From CFX5 sp964568485 (lineage in GTDB: Bacteria > Chloroflexota > Anaerolineae > Caldilineales > Caldilineaceae), in the NCBI GenBank assembly GCA_964568485.1, contig CAZMRA010000007.1:1-39574 (forward strand): DNA of 39,574 bases. Reading direction: 5' to 3'. The translations under genes were made by a program, and so were the position numbers. The notes beneath the pieces are model-generated. The model ran no database searches. It was not told where the DNA came from and saw only the letters and a list, made by a program, of their open reading frames with translations. Shown one piece after another: positions 1-8,604 of the stretch (its first letter is position 1; the number at the start of each line of letters is the position of its first letter).

Positions 1-626
1 TATTTATTTCTGATCGGCTGCCGCAGCACAGTTTTTAACTTTTCTGGGGCAACCCGGCGCGGGTCGCTTAGGTAGATCTCCTGGTGTTTCCCATTGAAGG
101 TATACCCTTCATTGGGCATCCACTCGTTGTGTAGTTGCGCTAAGACAGGCCCTTCCTCGTCGTACGAACCGATATGCATGGTTTGCACGGCCAAGCCCTC
201 GCTGTATTGCTCGTTGCGTACTTGCGATAATTTCGGCAACTCTTTGCCCTTTTTGGCGGCCACTTCAGCCAACGCCCGGTCATAGATCTCGCGGCTGATC
301 CAATCCGGCAGCATGATCATCATCGTCCAGTCCCACTGGCTTTTGTCGCGCGCCGTGGTGAAAGTGGTCATATCTTCGGCCCACCATAAGCCTTCCAGCG
401 GGGGCACGACGTAATCTCGATTCAGCTCTTGCTTGCTAATAAATTTGATGCGGTATGCCAGGGCATAGAGCGCTTCGACGGCATGGGTATACTCGGCCGA
501 TTGGTTGGGATCGCCATGGCCGTCGACCATTAAAAACGAAAATGTGGGCACTTCAACGACAGTAAAAACTTTGGGCTTCGGCTGATAAAGGTGTTTGTAC
601 TCTTTGGTAAAATCGATCTTTGTCAT
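1..626 (-). CDS. GyrI-like small-molecule-binding domain protein (3' end at window edge)
   Basis: About 208 codons are visible, reading leftward from an ATG at 626 that is preceded by an AGGGGG ribosome site. The last visible bases on this strand are TA, so the stop or a few more codons lie just outside the window; about 205-215 residues is the usual family length. The protein reads like the stand-alone GyrI-like (SOUL/BmrR effector-binding type) proteins: an early segment containing MVDGHGDPN, a W-W motif in the middle (LEGLWWAED), then an MMIMLPDWI strand and a late MHIGSYDEEGP segment. Such domains bind small hydrophobic or cationic compounds; no DNA-binding part is present. It is the third gene of a leftward operon, 19 nt after the kinase gene. 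The ligand is unknown. Confidence 0.75.
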   Translation of the reverse strand, partial: MTKIDFTKEYKHLYQPKPKVFTVVEVPTFSFLMVDGHGDPNQSAEYTHAVEALYALAYRIKFISKQELNRDYVVPPLEGLWWAEDMTTFTTARDKSQWDWTMMIMLPDWISREIYDRALAEVAAKKGKELPKLSQVRNEQYSEGLAVQTMHIGSYDEEGPVLAQLHNEWMPNEGYTFNGKHQEIYLSDPRRVAPEKLKTVLRQPIRNK

Positions 627-645
627 CGCTGCCCCCTAGGGACTA

Positions 646-1533
646 TCACTGCGCCAGTAGCCATTCGGCCAAGCGTGCGCAGCGGCGTGGATCTTCGGTA
701 AAGCCAACGCTCAAGCTCCATAACCAATAATCGACACAACGGACCAGCGTCCACCGCCGGGCCCGTTCGGCATCTAATGCCGCCGCTTCGACGAGTAAGG
801 GAAAATAGCGAGCCAAGCCGCCGTCAGCTTCGATCTCGTCGAGGTGACGCCACAACAGCTGCGCAATGCCATATTCCACGTCGCCCACCACAATTTTGGG
901 GTCGATCACCAACCACGGCTCACGTTCGCCCGCCAAAACATTCTCGCCATGGAGATCATAATTGACGAGCAACTGATCCGCATCCTGTCCCAATTCGGCG
1001 GCATCGTCCCTGGCTCGCTCCAATACTGGCCGGGGCATGGGTCGCCCGACTGCCTGCCAGCGCACAGGGAATTCTGCAACAAAGGCTGCCGAGAACGTCC
1101 TTAGCGAACGGAACCCTGGCGGCGCCGGAATCGCCAAGCGCCGCAATAACTGCCCGGCTATCGGCATTGCTTCGCTCACCGGCAACGTGCTCAAGGGACG
1201 ACTGGCATCCAAGCGCTCGAGCAATAAGATGCCCTGATCAGCTTCGCTCGCTAACAGCTGCACTGCTCCTGCACCGTTCCAGGCCGTCAGCGCTTGCGCC
1301 TCCTCGCGATTGGAGTCATTCAACCAAGCCACTTTGAGTACGCACGCTTCCTCGCCACGCATAACCGGCACAACCACGCTGAGATAGCCATGGCGCGGCG
1401 CGCCGTTGATGGTCAAGTGCCAGCGCGCACAATAATGGCCGAGCAAGGCAGGCAATTGTTCGAGCCACTGTTGCCCTAGTGCTCCGGCAGAGGTGATCAC
1501 GCCGTCGATAAAGCTTTGCGGAATCGTGATCAT
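646..1533 (-). CDS. APH(6)/hydroxyurea-type antibiotic phosphotransferase family protein
   Basis: A 295-residue kinase of the aminoglycoside/hydroxyurea resistance kinase family (StrB-like fold). A catalytic loop YDLHGENVL lies near residue 190, and the metal-binding segment LVIDPK follows about 15 residues later, as in protein-kinase-like phosphotransferases. The N-terminal lobe has a lysine strand (ACVLKVAW) suited to ATP binding and a later LLLERLDASRPL segment typical of the family. The ATG overlaps the stop of the upstream yaeQ-like gene as ATGA, implying translational coupling. Members inactivate streptomycin by 6-phosphorylation, but many chromosomal homologues have unknown substrates. 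The operon context (YaeQ, GyrI-like) does not prove a resistance role; I read it as a resistance-like kinase of unknown substrate. Confidence 0.85.
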   Translation of the reverse strand: MITIPQSFIDGVITSAGALGQQWLEQLPALLGHYCARWHLTINGAPRHGYLSVVVPVMRGEEACVLKVAWLNDSNREEAQALTAWNGAGAVQLLASEADQGILLLERLDASRPLSTLPVSEAMPIAGQLLRRLAIPAPPGFRSLRTFSAAFVAEFPVRWQAVGRPMPRPVLERARDDAAELGQDADQLLVNYDLHGENVLAGEREPWLVIDPKIVVGDVEYGIAQLLWRHLDEIEADGGLARYFPLLVEAAALDAERARRWTLVRCVDYWLWSLSVGFTEDPRRCARLAEWLLAQ

Positions 1534-2072
1534 GATTCGATGCGGTGTTCAACGATGGTAGTGGTGAGTGTGCGGTCGCCAATCGAGAGATAGATCTCCC
1601 GTTCGGTGATGGAAAGGGCAAAGGCCATGCGTCTCTCGAGCAGGGATGCGGCTTCGTCCACAAAGCGGCGCTCGATGGCATAGATAGGGATTTCGTCCGC
1701 ACGATAGATCTTTTTGCCCGCTAATTGATTGAGCAATTGCGTCACATCGCGATGCGTGTAGACCGCGGCGCGGCCCGCCAACCGTGCGCCGCGATGCAAC
1801 CGTTCCGCAGCAGGCAAGCCAATCTCCACCCAATGGGTCACTTGACCGGTGAGATCGCGCACCAGGACGGCAGGTTCGTCACCAGCCGCAACCCCTTGCG
1901 TCAACTCAATGCCTGGGCAATACTCCAAACAATAAGCCAACAACCGCATGATCAAATATTCCGCGGATTCGGATGGTTGGCGAGCGACCCGCAGTTCGAG
2001 CATCTCGTAAACCGAGCGGTCAACATCGGCTAGTTCGATCGTGAATTGGTAAATTGTCGCGGTTAACGCCAT
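1530..2072 (-). CDS. yaeQ: YaeQ family protein
   Basis: A 180-residue protein that matches the YaeQ family throughout: it starts MALTATIYQFTIELADVDR, has LELRVARQPSESAEYLIMRLLAY near residues 25-48, and a PAVLVRDLTGQVTHWVEIGLP segment. This corresponds to the conserved core of this PD-(D/E)XK-like fold family (inferred from family knowledge). The E. coli protein was first linked to suppression of hemolysin-expression defects; its biochemical role is not settled. It is the first gene of a three-gene leftward operon and its stop overlaps the kinase start by 4 nt. An extended -10 (TGGTACAAT) about 50 nt upstream on the same strand fits as its promoter. Confidence 0.85.
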   Translation of the reverse strand: MALTATIYQFTIELADVDRSVYEMLELRVARQPSESAEYLIMRLLAYCLEYCPGIELTQGVAAGDEPAVLVRDLTGQVTHWVEIGLPAAERLHRGARLAGRAAVYTHRDVTQLLNQLAGKKIYRADEIPIYAIERRFVDEAASLLERRMAFALSITEREIYLSIGDRTLTTTIVEHRIES

Positions 2073-2120
2073 AGCAAGACGGGCAATCTAGGTGAGTTGA
2101 GATACAATCGACATGCGCAG

Positions 2121-2129
2121 ATTGTACCA
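2121..2129 (-). promoter_or_regulatory. extended -10 promoter for the yaeQ operon
   Basis: On the minus strand positions 2129-2121 read TGGTACAAT, an extended -10 element. The start point would be near 2114, leaving a leader of about 40 nt before the yaeQ ATG at 2072. No good -35 is seen. The -10 is also one arm of a 7-bp inverted repeat (TACAATC at 2103-2109, GATTGTA at 2120-2126), so a second TACAAT faces right toward the aldo/keto reductase. The same TGGTACAAT occurs before the gene at 12552. Confidence 0.5.
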
Positions 2130-2165
2130 TGAATAACTTGATGCAAGCACAAAGGGGGAACGACG

Positions 2166-3114
2166 ATGGAGTACGTGACTTTTGGAAGAACCGGTTTGCA
2201 GGTGAGTGTAATGGGGCTTGGCTGTGGGGGACCGAGTCGCCTTGGTCAAAGCCAAGCGCAAAGCGATGCGCAATCAATTGCCCTTGTGCGGCAAGCGTTG
2301 GATGCTGGGGTCAATTTTATTGACACCGCTGAAGCTTATAAGACTGAAGCCCTGGTTGGTGAAGCCCTGCGCGGGGTGGACCGCAGTCAGGTGGTCATCT
2401 CAACCAAAAAGAGTCACCGCGGCGGGATCAGCCCAGCCCAGGTGCGGGAAGGGTTGGAGGCGAGTCTCCGCCGGTTGCGCACCGATTACATCGATATCTA
2501 CAACTTGCACGGCGTCGATCCAGAAGATTATCCGCGGTTGCGCGATGAGATTCTGCCCACTTTTTTCCAGTTGCGCGATGAAGGCAAAATCCGCTTTATC
2601 GGCGTGTCGGAGCGCTTCAACGAAGATCCCCATCACCGCATGTTGCTCGAATCCTTGCCCGATGATGTGTGGGATGTGATGATGGTCGGGTTTAATATTT
2701 TGAACCAGACCGCGAGCACGGAGCTATTTCCGCGTACCCAAGCCCAGAATGTGGCCGTGCAGATCATGTTTGCGGTGCGCCGGGCCTTGGGAAATCCCNN
2801 NNNNNNNNAACCCCGAGAAATTACGAGAGGCCATTCAAACCTTGATCGACCGTGGAGAACTCAATCCCAGCGAGGTGGATGTGAACGATCCACTGGGCTT
2901 TGTCTTGGCCGAGTCCGACGCGACGAGCGTCGTGGATGCCGCCTATCGCTTCTGTCGCTACGAACCGGGGGTGCATGTGGTGTTATCTGGTACAGGCAAC
3001 CCGGACCACCTGCAGGCCAACATAGAATCGCTCAACCGTCCGCCGCTCCCCGAGGCAGTGGTCCAAAAGCTGCGTCACATCTTTCGCAACGCTAGTTCCG
3101 TCACGGGACAATAA
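2166..3114 (+). CDS. aldo/keto reductase (split by a 10-N gap)
   Basis: An NAD(P)H-dependent oxidoreductase of the aldo/keto reductase superfamily. The N-terminal part shows the usual tetrad: Asp53 and Tyr58 in NFIDTAEAY, Lys81 in VISTKK, His115 in YNLHGVD. The start ATG follows a strong AGGGGGA site. The run of 10 N at 2799-2808 shifts the frame: the upstream part reads in the frame of 2166, and the C-terminal part (NPEKLREAI to the TAA at 3112-3114) is one frame off. Gap length is nominal, so this is treated as one intact gene of about 315 residues. The C-terminal half has VLSGTGNPDHLQANI, the expected cofactor-binding region (usually G-x-x-x-x-x-h-xxN). Substrate unknown. Confidence 0.85.
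2799..2808. other. assembly gap (10 N) inside the aldo/keto reductase
   Basis: Ten undetermined bases. The flanking coding sequence is out of frame by one across the gap, so the true missing length is not 10. Confidence 0.95.
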
Positions 3115-3122
3115 CGATTCCA

Positions 3123-3168
3123 CACAGTCGGGCCCGAGCATGAAGCTTCTGCGAGCAGCCCGACTGTG
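3123..3168 (+). terminator. possible terminator hairpin after the aldo/keto reductase
   Basis: A perfect 11-bp inverted repeat, CACAGTCGGGC at 3123-3133 and GCCCGACTGTG at 3158-3168, starts 9 nt after the reductase stop. It lacks a T-tract, so it may be a 3'-end stabiliser rather than a true intrinsic terminator. Confidence 0.5.
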
Positions 3169-3327
3169 CGAAAACAAATACTTTGCTAATTGTTCACTAA
3201 TGAGCCTCTAATCATCGCGCGCGAAGAATTTATAGTTGTTCACAGGGATTGTCCTGACGCTTTGCCACAATCCTGGTAGAAGCCATGTGTAGTCACCAGC
3301 TTAATCTTATAAGCCCAGGAGTTTTTT

Positions 3328-4245
3328 ATGATTAATGTGCAATCCATTCGTAAAGCCTATGGCCCAATTCAAGCATTAAATGATGTCAGTTTTGAAGTGG
3401 CCGATGGGGAGATCGTTGGGTTGCTCGGCCCTAATGGCGCTGGCAAAACCACGATGATCAAGATCCTCACCGGTTATCTTCAGCCAGACGAAGGGCAAGT
3501 CCAGATTGANNNNNNNNNNCAGTCGCTGCGCCAGACGCAAGCGGCGCAGGCGCGCGTTGGCTACTTGCCCGAAAATGCTCCGGTGTACCCCGAGCTTTCT
3601 ATCCAAAGTTACCTTAAACTGATGGCCGATCTGCGCCAGGTGCCCGCTAATGAACAACGGGCTCGCATTTCAGATGCCGTCTACGCCACCGGTTTACAAG
3701 AACGGTTGACCCAACCCATCGGTACCTTGAGTAAAGGGTTTCGCCAACGCGTAGGGCTGGCGCAAGCCATTTTGCATCGCCCCCGGTTGTTGATTTTGGA
3801 CGAGCCTTCGGTTGGTTTGGATCCGACGCAGATCATTGAGATGCGGAATTTGATCCGCCGGTTGGCCGAATTTTGTACGATCCTCTTTTCGTCGCACATT
3901 CTGCCCGAAGTCGAAGCCTTGTGTGATCGAGTCTTGATCCTGATGAATGGCAAGTTGCGCGCCGATGCCCGTCTGGCCGATTTGGCTCGTACTAATGATG
4001 CGATCCTCGTGCTGGAACATGCGGTGGAGGCAGCCCCCAGTGCGTTGAAAACCTTGCCCGGTATTCAGCAGGTAGACTTGTTGCCCTCGGACAATGGCCA
4101 CGCCATCTATCGTGTCCGCGCCCAAGATGAAGCCGATCTCTGTCCGGCGATCTATCGCTTGGCCGGGCAACAGCAATGGCCAGTGCGCGAATTGCGCAGT
4201 GATCGACAAACTCTGGAAAGTGTCTTTAACCAACTGGCGGCGTAG
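3328..4245 (+). CDS. ABC transporter ATP-binding protein, GldA-like
   Basis: A 305-residue ATPase subunit. Walker A is GPNGAGKTT near residue 36, the signature is TLSKGFRQRVGLAQAI, and Walker B with D-loop is LLILDEPSVGLDP. A C-terminal extension of about 90 residues follows the switch histidine (FSSHILPEV), as in the GldA/CcmA/NatA-type export ATPases. The start ATG has an AGGAG site 6 nt upstream. A 10-N run at 3510-3519 falls between Walker A and the Q-loop and keeps the frame. The next gene, 19 nt downstream, is its membrane partner, so the pair forms an ABC-2 type exporter. The gliding-motility name comes from Flavobacterium; in this lineage the cargo is unknown. Confidence 0.9.
   Translation: MINVQSIRKAYGPIQALNDVSFEVADGEIVGLLGPNGAGKTTMIKILTGYLQPDEGQVQIXXXXQSLRQTQAAQARVGYLPENAPVYPELSIQSYLKLMADLRQVPANEQRARISDAVYATGLQERLTQPIGTLSKGFRQRVGLAQAILHRPRLLILDEPSVGLDPTQIIEMRNLIRRLAEFCTILFSSHILPEVEALCDRVLILMNGKLRADARLADLARTNDAILVLEHAVEAAPSALKTLPGIQQVDLLPSDNGHAIYRVRAQDEADLCPAIYRLAGQQQWPVRELRSDRQTLESVFNQLAA
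3510..3519. other. assembly gap (10 N) inside the ABC ATPase gene
   Basis: Ten undetermined bases that do not break the reading frame as drawn, since both sides read through in one frame. Confidence 0.95.
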
Positions 4246-4264
4246 CGATTTGGGGAGTTAGGAT

Positions 4265-7186
4265 ATGCGACAACTTGTTGCCATTATGCGCAAAGAGCTG
4301 GATGGCTTTTTCAGCTCACCAATGGCTTTTATCTTTTTAGGCACTTTTTTGGCCGTCACCCTCTTCACCTTCTTTTGGGTCGATCCCTTCTTTGTGCGTG
4401 GCTTGGCAGATGTACGGCCACTGTTCAACTGGATGCCTCTGCTGCTGATCTTTTTGGTGGCGGCCTTGACCATGCGCCAGTGGAGCGAAGAACAGCGGGC
4501 TGGCACCCTCGAAATGTTGTTGACTTTGCCGATCAAGCCCTGGCAAGTGGTGCTGGGCAAGTTTTTTGCGGTCCTTTCGTTGGTGCTCATCGCCCTCCTG
4601 CTGACGTTACCGCTGGCGATCACCGTGGCGCTGCTGGGGCCGCTTGACTGGGGGCCGGTCATCGGTGGCTATTTGGCTGCCTTATTGCTGGCCGCTGCCT
4701 ATACTGCAATCGGCCTTTTTGTTTCCTCGCGCACCGACAACCAAATTGTTGCTTTGATCGCCACCGTCTTTCTGGGTGGCATCTTTTACCTGGTGGGTAC
4801 GCCGGGCATCACAAATTATCTGGGCAACCCCTGGACAACCATTCTGCGTGCCATTGGTACCGGCAGTCGTTTCGAGAGCGTACAACGCGGGGTGATCGAC
4901 CTACGTGATCTGGTTTATTACCTCTCGATTGCTGGCTGTTTCTTGGTGCTCAATACGCTGTCCATCGAGAGCAAACGCTGGAGTGCGGGTGAGGCGACGC
5001 GCAAAATGCGCTTTAATAGCGAATTGGCCGGTTCCTTGCTGAGTATCAATCTCTTGCTGCTCAACATCTGGCTCTATCCGCTGCAAGGCTTGCGGTTGGA
5101 TCTGACCGAACAGCGCGAGTATACACTCTCGCAGACCACCAAAGATCTGCTCGCCAATTTGCAAGAGCCTCTGCTGATCCGTGGTTACATCAGCGAACAG
5201 AGCCACCCATTGCTCAATCCCTTGCGCCCCAGCATTGAAGATCTGTTGCGTGAATACGCGGTGATTGGTGGTGCCGACGTCATTGCGGAAGTGGTGGATC
5301 CTGCTTCGGATCCGGAGTTGGAGGCCGAAGCGAATCAAAGTTACAACATTCGGCCCGTGCCTTTCCAGGTGACTGACCGCTATCAAAACGCAATCATTAA
5401 CTCCTATTTTGACATTTTGGTGCGCTATGGTGACCAAAATGTTGTGCTCAACTTCCAAGATCTGATCGAAATCGAACCCATGCCCGATGGCAACATCTCG
5501 GTCCGGCTCCGCAATCTCGAGTATGATCTGACCAGCGCCATCAAGAAGGTGGTCTTTGGGTTCCAGAGTGTAGAGTCGGTGCTGGCTGCCATCAACGAAC
5601 CAGTCGAATTCACCCTCTATGTCACGCCGGATCTGCTGCCCGTGGAGTTGCAGGATGTGCCCGATACGATCGCCAAGGTGGGCGAAGATTTGGCCGCCAA
5701 TTCAGAGGGGAAGTTTATCTTCAATACCGTCAATCCCGACGACGCGGCCAGTGGTGTCACCCGGCAACAACTCTTGGAGCAATATGGCTTGCAGCCCTTT
5801 TATGTTTCGCTGTTCAGCAATGAAACATATTTCCTGCACATGGTGCTGCGCAATGGAGAAAATCTCCAGCTCATCTATCCTTCAACTGATCTGAGTGAAG
5901 GCGCAATTCGTTCGGCCATCGAGAACGGCCTCAAACGCTCTGCCTCCGGCTTCTTGAAGACCGTGGGCTTGTGGACCCCGCCCAACACGCCAACGCCCGA
6001 TATGTTCGGGCAGATGCAGCAATCGATCTCCTCGTGGGAATCGATTCAAGACCATTTGACGCAAGAGTACACGGTGCGTCCGGTTGATCTCTCCACGGGC
6101 CAACCGCCGACTGATATTGACACGTTGCTGGTGGTGATGCCGCAAAATCTCACCGACAAAGAGCGCTTTGCTATCGACCAATATCTGATGCGCGGTGGCG
6201 CGTTGATTGTGGCGGCTGGTAACTTTGCGCTGGATATCGATCAGTTCACGCAAGGCTTGGTGGCACGCCCGATCGAAAATGGTCTGCGCGAGATGCTGCT
6301 ACATTATGGGGTGGATGTCGCCGAATCGATGGTCTTAGATGAGCAGAATCAGCCCTTCCCGGTTCCCCGCATCCGTAATATTGGCGGCTTCCAGGTGCAA
6401 GAGATTGAAGCTGTGAATTTCCCCTTCTTTGTGGATGTGCGCCAAAGTGGTATGGCTCGCGAACAAGCGATGCTGGCGGGCTTGCCGGCTGTGACCATGA
6501 GCTTCGCGTCGCCTGTCACGCTAGATGAGGCCAAGAATGAAGGGCGCACCGCCGAGACCTTGCTCACGTCCAGCCCCAATTCGTGGCTGAGCACTAATGC
6601 CAATATTCAGCCGGACTTTACGCTCTATCCTGAACGTGGCTACCCAGTGGAAGGTGAGATGCAAGCGCATCCTTTGGCTGTGGTGGTGCAAGGCTCATTT
6701 GAGAGTTTCTTCAAGGACAAGCCATCTCCGTTTGCTGAAGACGAAACCGCGGCTACGGACGATGCCCAAGCGGTGCCCACGCCAAGTGCCCCAGCGGCGG
6801 ACATCACCGCACTGACCGATTCGCCGGATACCGCCCGTTTGGTCGTGATCGGCAGCGGCGAGTTCCTGGATGATGTGGTGCTGCAACTCTCATCGCAGAT
6901 CGGACAAGATCGCGTGCTCAATAATTTGGAGTTTGCTCAGAACGTGATCGATTGGTCGGTTGAAGATACCGATCTGCTGAGTATTCGCACACGTGGTAGC
7001 TCTACCCGCTTGCTCGAGCCGTTGACCGAAGCGGAGCAAGCTACCTGGGAATGGGGCAATTATGTGGTTGCGCTGCTGGCGCTGCTCTTGGTTGGTGGAT
7101 CGTGGTATCTCTTCCGCCGCAATGAACAAGCCATGGAGTTGTTGCCCCCGAGTGAATTGCCCAACGCATTGTCGGCAGGCGACTAG
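4265..7186 (+). CDS. ABC-2 permease fused to GldG-like auxiliary domain
   Basis: A 973-residue membrane protein with two parts. Residues 1 to about 245 are an ABC-2 permease of the GldF type, with about six hydrophobic helices and the motif RQWSEEQRAGTLEMLLTLPI after the second. From about residue 250 a new membrane helix (SLLSINLLLLNIWLY) leads into a long extracytoplasmic GldG/ABC_transp_aux domain with LTEQREYTLSQTTKDLL, a later LLVVMPQNLTDKERFAIDQY segment, and a final transmembrane helix (YVVALLALLLVGGSWYLF) with a short cytoplasmic tail. In gliding Bacteroidetes GldF and GldG are separate; here they are one chain. With the upstream ATPase and the downstream DUF4340 protein it should form one envelope complex. 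Cargo unknown. Confidence 0.85.
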   Translation: MRQLVAIMRKELDGFFSSPMAFIFLGTFLAVTLFTFFWVDPFFVRGLADVRPLFNWMPLLLIFLVAALTMRQWSEEQRAGTLEMLLTLPIKPWQVVLGKFFAVLSLVLIALLLTLPLAITVALLGPLDWGPVIGGYLAALLLAAAYTAIGLFVSSRTDNQIVALIATVFLGGIFYLVGTPGITNYLGNPWTTILRAIGTGSRFESVQRGVIDLRDLVYYLSIAGCFLVLNTLSIESKRWSAGEATRKMRFNSELAGSLLSINLLLLNIWLYPLQGLRLDLTEQREYTLSQTTKDLLANLQEPLLIRGYISEQSHPLLNPLRPSIEDLLREYAVIGGADVIAEVVDPASDPELEAEANQSYNIRPVPFQVTDRYQNAIINSYFDILVRYGDQNVVLNFQDLIEIEPMPDGNISVRLRNLEYDLTSAIKKVVFGFQSVESVLAAINEPVEFTLYVTPDLLPVELQDVPDTIAKVGEDLAANSEGKFIFNTVNPDDAASGVTRQQLLEQYGLQPFYVSLFSNETYFLHMVLRNGENLQLIYPSTDLSEGAIRSAIENGLKRSASGFLKTVGLWTPPNTPTPDMFGQMQQSISSWESIQDHLTQEYTVRPVDLSTGQPPTDIDTLLVVMPQNLTDKERFAIDQYLMRGGALIVAAGNFALDIDQFTQGLVARPIENGLREMLLHYGVDVAESMVLDEQNQPFPVPRIRNIGGFQVQEIEAVNFPFFVDVRQSGMAREQAMLAGLPAVTMSFASPVTLDEAKNEGRTAETLLTSSPNSWLSTNANIQPDFTLYPERGYPVEGEMQAHPLAVVVQGSFESFFKDKPSPFAEDETAATDDAQAVPTPSAPAADITALTDSPDTARLVVIGSGEFLDDVVLQLSSQIGQDRVLNNLEFAQNVIDWSVEDTDLLSIRTRGSSTRLLEPLTEAEQATWEWGNYVVALLALLLVGGSWYLFRRNEQAMELLPPSELPNALSAGD

Positions 7187-7297
7187 ATAGGGGTTGGCAG
7201 GCTGGATGTTTCCTGCTGATGCAGTGTTCTGGCCAGCTCAGTAACAGGACCCCATAACGACGCTGCATATTGATTTTTGCTTGGCTAATAATTATGT

Positions 7298-7343
7298 GCT
7301 GCAAGTTGCAGTTCAAATTTCCCGGGAACTGGCAACTTGCAGC
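7298..7343 (+). repeat. 11-bp inverted repeat between the GldFG fusion and the DUF4340 gene
   Basis: Perfect arms GCTGCAAGTTG (7298-7308) and CAACTTGCAGC (7333-7343) lie within the 181-bp spacer. There is no T-tract. It may act as an mRNA processing or stabilising hairpin inside the operon, but this is inference. Confidence 0.45.
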
Positions 7344-7367
7344 CTGAGATAAGACACGGACTATCCT

Positions 7368-8513
7368 ATGGATCGACGGAACTTGATTCTCAGTGGCATC
7401 CTGGTGGTGCAAATCGTACTGATTGCCTTTTTCTTCTGGCCGCAAGAGCGGAGCAACGCGGCAGTGAGTACGCTGCTCGAAAATTTGAGTGAGGGTTCGC
7501 TCAGTTCGGTGGTCGTGGAATCCCCTACGGAGCGCATCGAATTGAGCAAAACTGATGACGGCTGGGTAGCCAGCAATTATGGTGACTATCCAGTTGATTC
7601 ACTGAAGATTAGCGAGCTGATCAGTAAGGTGGTGGACATCGATACCAGCCGTCTGGTGGCGCAAACTTCCAGTAGCCATAACCAGCTTCGGGTATCCGAT
7701 CGTGAATTTGCCAAAAAGCTGACTTTTACGGCCACTGACGGTCGGAGCCAAACCCTCTACATTGGCACGTCGCCTAGTGTCCGCACGACCAATGTCCGTC
7801 TGGATGGGCAAGAGCAAGTCTATCTGACGAGTGAGGTGACTGGTTCAGAGATCCGCACTGATGTTGGCGGCTGGATCGCCTTGACCTACTTGCAAGTGCC
7901 AACAGCCGATATTCAAGCGGTCACCATTGAGAATGCCAATGGCACCTTGGAATTTACGCGCGTCAATACCACGACCTGGACTTTGGCTAATCTCGACGAA
8001 GACGAAACGTTTAACAACAATAATTTTAGCACCATCCTCACCCGGCTAGGCACCTTTAATATGATTGCCCCGGTGAGTAAAGAGGAGCAGCCTGAGTTTG
8101 GGATGGATGAGCCCAACGCCACAGTAACGATCGAAACGGAACCGGCGGAGGGTGAAGCAGAGACTATCACCTTGGTGATTGGGGCGAAGGACGAAGGGGG
8201 CACCAATTACTATGTCAAGGCCTCAAATTCGGACTTCTACGTCAAAGTCGCCAGCTTTACGGGTGATCAGTTCGTCAATGACACCCGTGACCGCTACTTG
8301 CAAGCGTCGCCAACACCCGAGGCAACAACCACACTGAGCGAGACCGTGCCACTCACTTCGCTCTTGGAGATTTCGCCGACCGAGACGCTGAGTCTGACTG
8401 AGCCCCTCACTGTCACCGACTCGATCACAGACACAGACGCGATCACTGCGACTGAAGCGCTCACCGCTACCGAGGAAGTGACGTCCAGCGAAGAAATTAC
8501 GGAGACACCATAA
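7368..8513 (+). CDS. DUF4340 domain-containing membrane-anchored protein
   Basis: A 381-residue protein. One N-terminal membrane helix (LILSGILVVQIVLIAFFFW, residues 5-23) is followed by an extracytoplasmic domain of about 290 residues with repeated beta patterns: ERIELSKTDDGWVASNYGDYPVD, and a second round, TLEFTRVNTTTWTLANLDEDET. These WxxxN-type repeats are the hallmark of DUF4340. DUF4340 genes commonly sit beside GldG-type ABC auxiliary genes, as here. The last 60 residues are a low-complexity Thr/Glu/Ser tail with repeated TE-x-LT/TDT elements and no anchor. The protein probably joins the GldAFG-like complex at the cell surface; its function is unknown. Confidence 0.8.
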   Translation: MDRRNLILSGILVVQIVLIAFFFWPQERSNAAVSTLLENLSEGSLSSVVVESPTERIELSKTDDGWVASNYGDYPVDSLKISELISKVVDIDTSRLVAQTSSSHNQLRVSDREFAKKLTFTATDGRSQTLYIGTSPSVRTTNVRLDGQEQVYLTSEVTGSEIRTDVGGWIALTYLQVPTADIQAVTIENANGTLEFTRVNTTTWTLANLDEDETFNNNNFSTILTRLGTFNMIAPVSKEEQPEFGMDEPNATVTIETEPAEGEAETITLVIGAKDEGGTNYYVKASNSDFYVKVASFTGDQFVNDTRDRYLQASPTPEATTTLSETVPLTSLLEISPTETLSLTEPLTVTDSITDTDAITATEALTATEEVTSSEEITETP

Positions 8514-8520
8514 CGCAACA

Positions 8521-8567
8521 CTGCGCATCTGCAAGGTAAGAAAAGTCATGGCCTTGCAGATGCGCAG
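8521..8567. terminator. strong bidirectional hairpin terminator
   Basis: A perfect 16-bp inverted repeat, CTGCGCATCTGCAAGG at 8521-8536 and CCTTGCAGATGCGCAG at 8552-8567, with a 15-nt loop. It sits between convergent genes (DUF4340 ending 8513, acetyltransferase ending 8605) and is followed on the plus strand by TTAGTTTTG. Confidence 0.75.
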
Positions 8568-8604
8568 GATGGTTAGTTTTGTGTGAAGGGGAGTGGCCCC
8601 GAGG

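Noticed and set aside
2103..2108. TACAAT as a rightward promoter for the aldo/keto reductase
   Set aside because: No -35 and no TG extension is seen; the mirrored TGGTACAAT serving yaeQ is better. The reductase promoter is therefore not called.
2749..3114. Apparent frameshift in the aldo/keto reductase
   Set aside because: The frame change coincides exactly with a 10-N gap of nominal length, so it is an assembly effect rather than a biological frameshift.
3309..3314. TATAAG as -10 of the GldA-like gene
   Set aside because: The implied start would fall on the ribosome site at 3317-3321, leaving no leader, and the -35 is poor.
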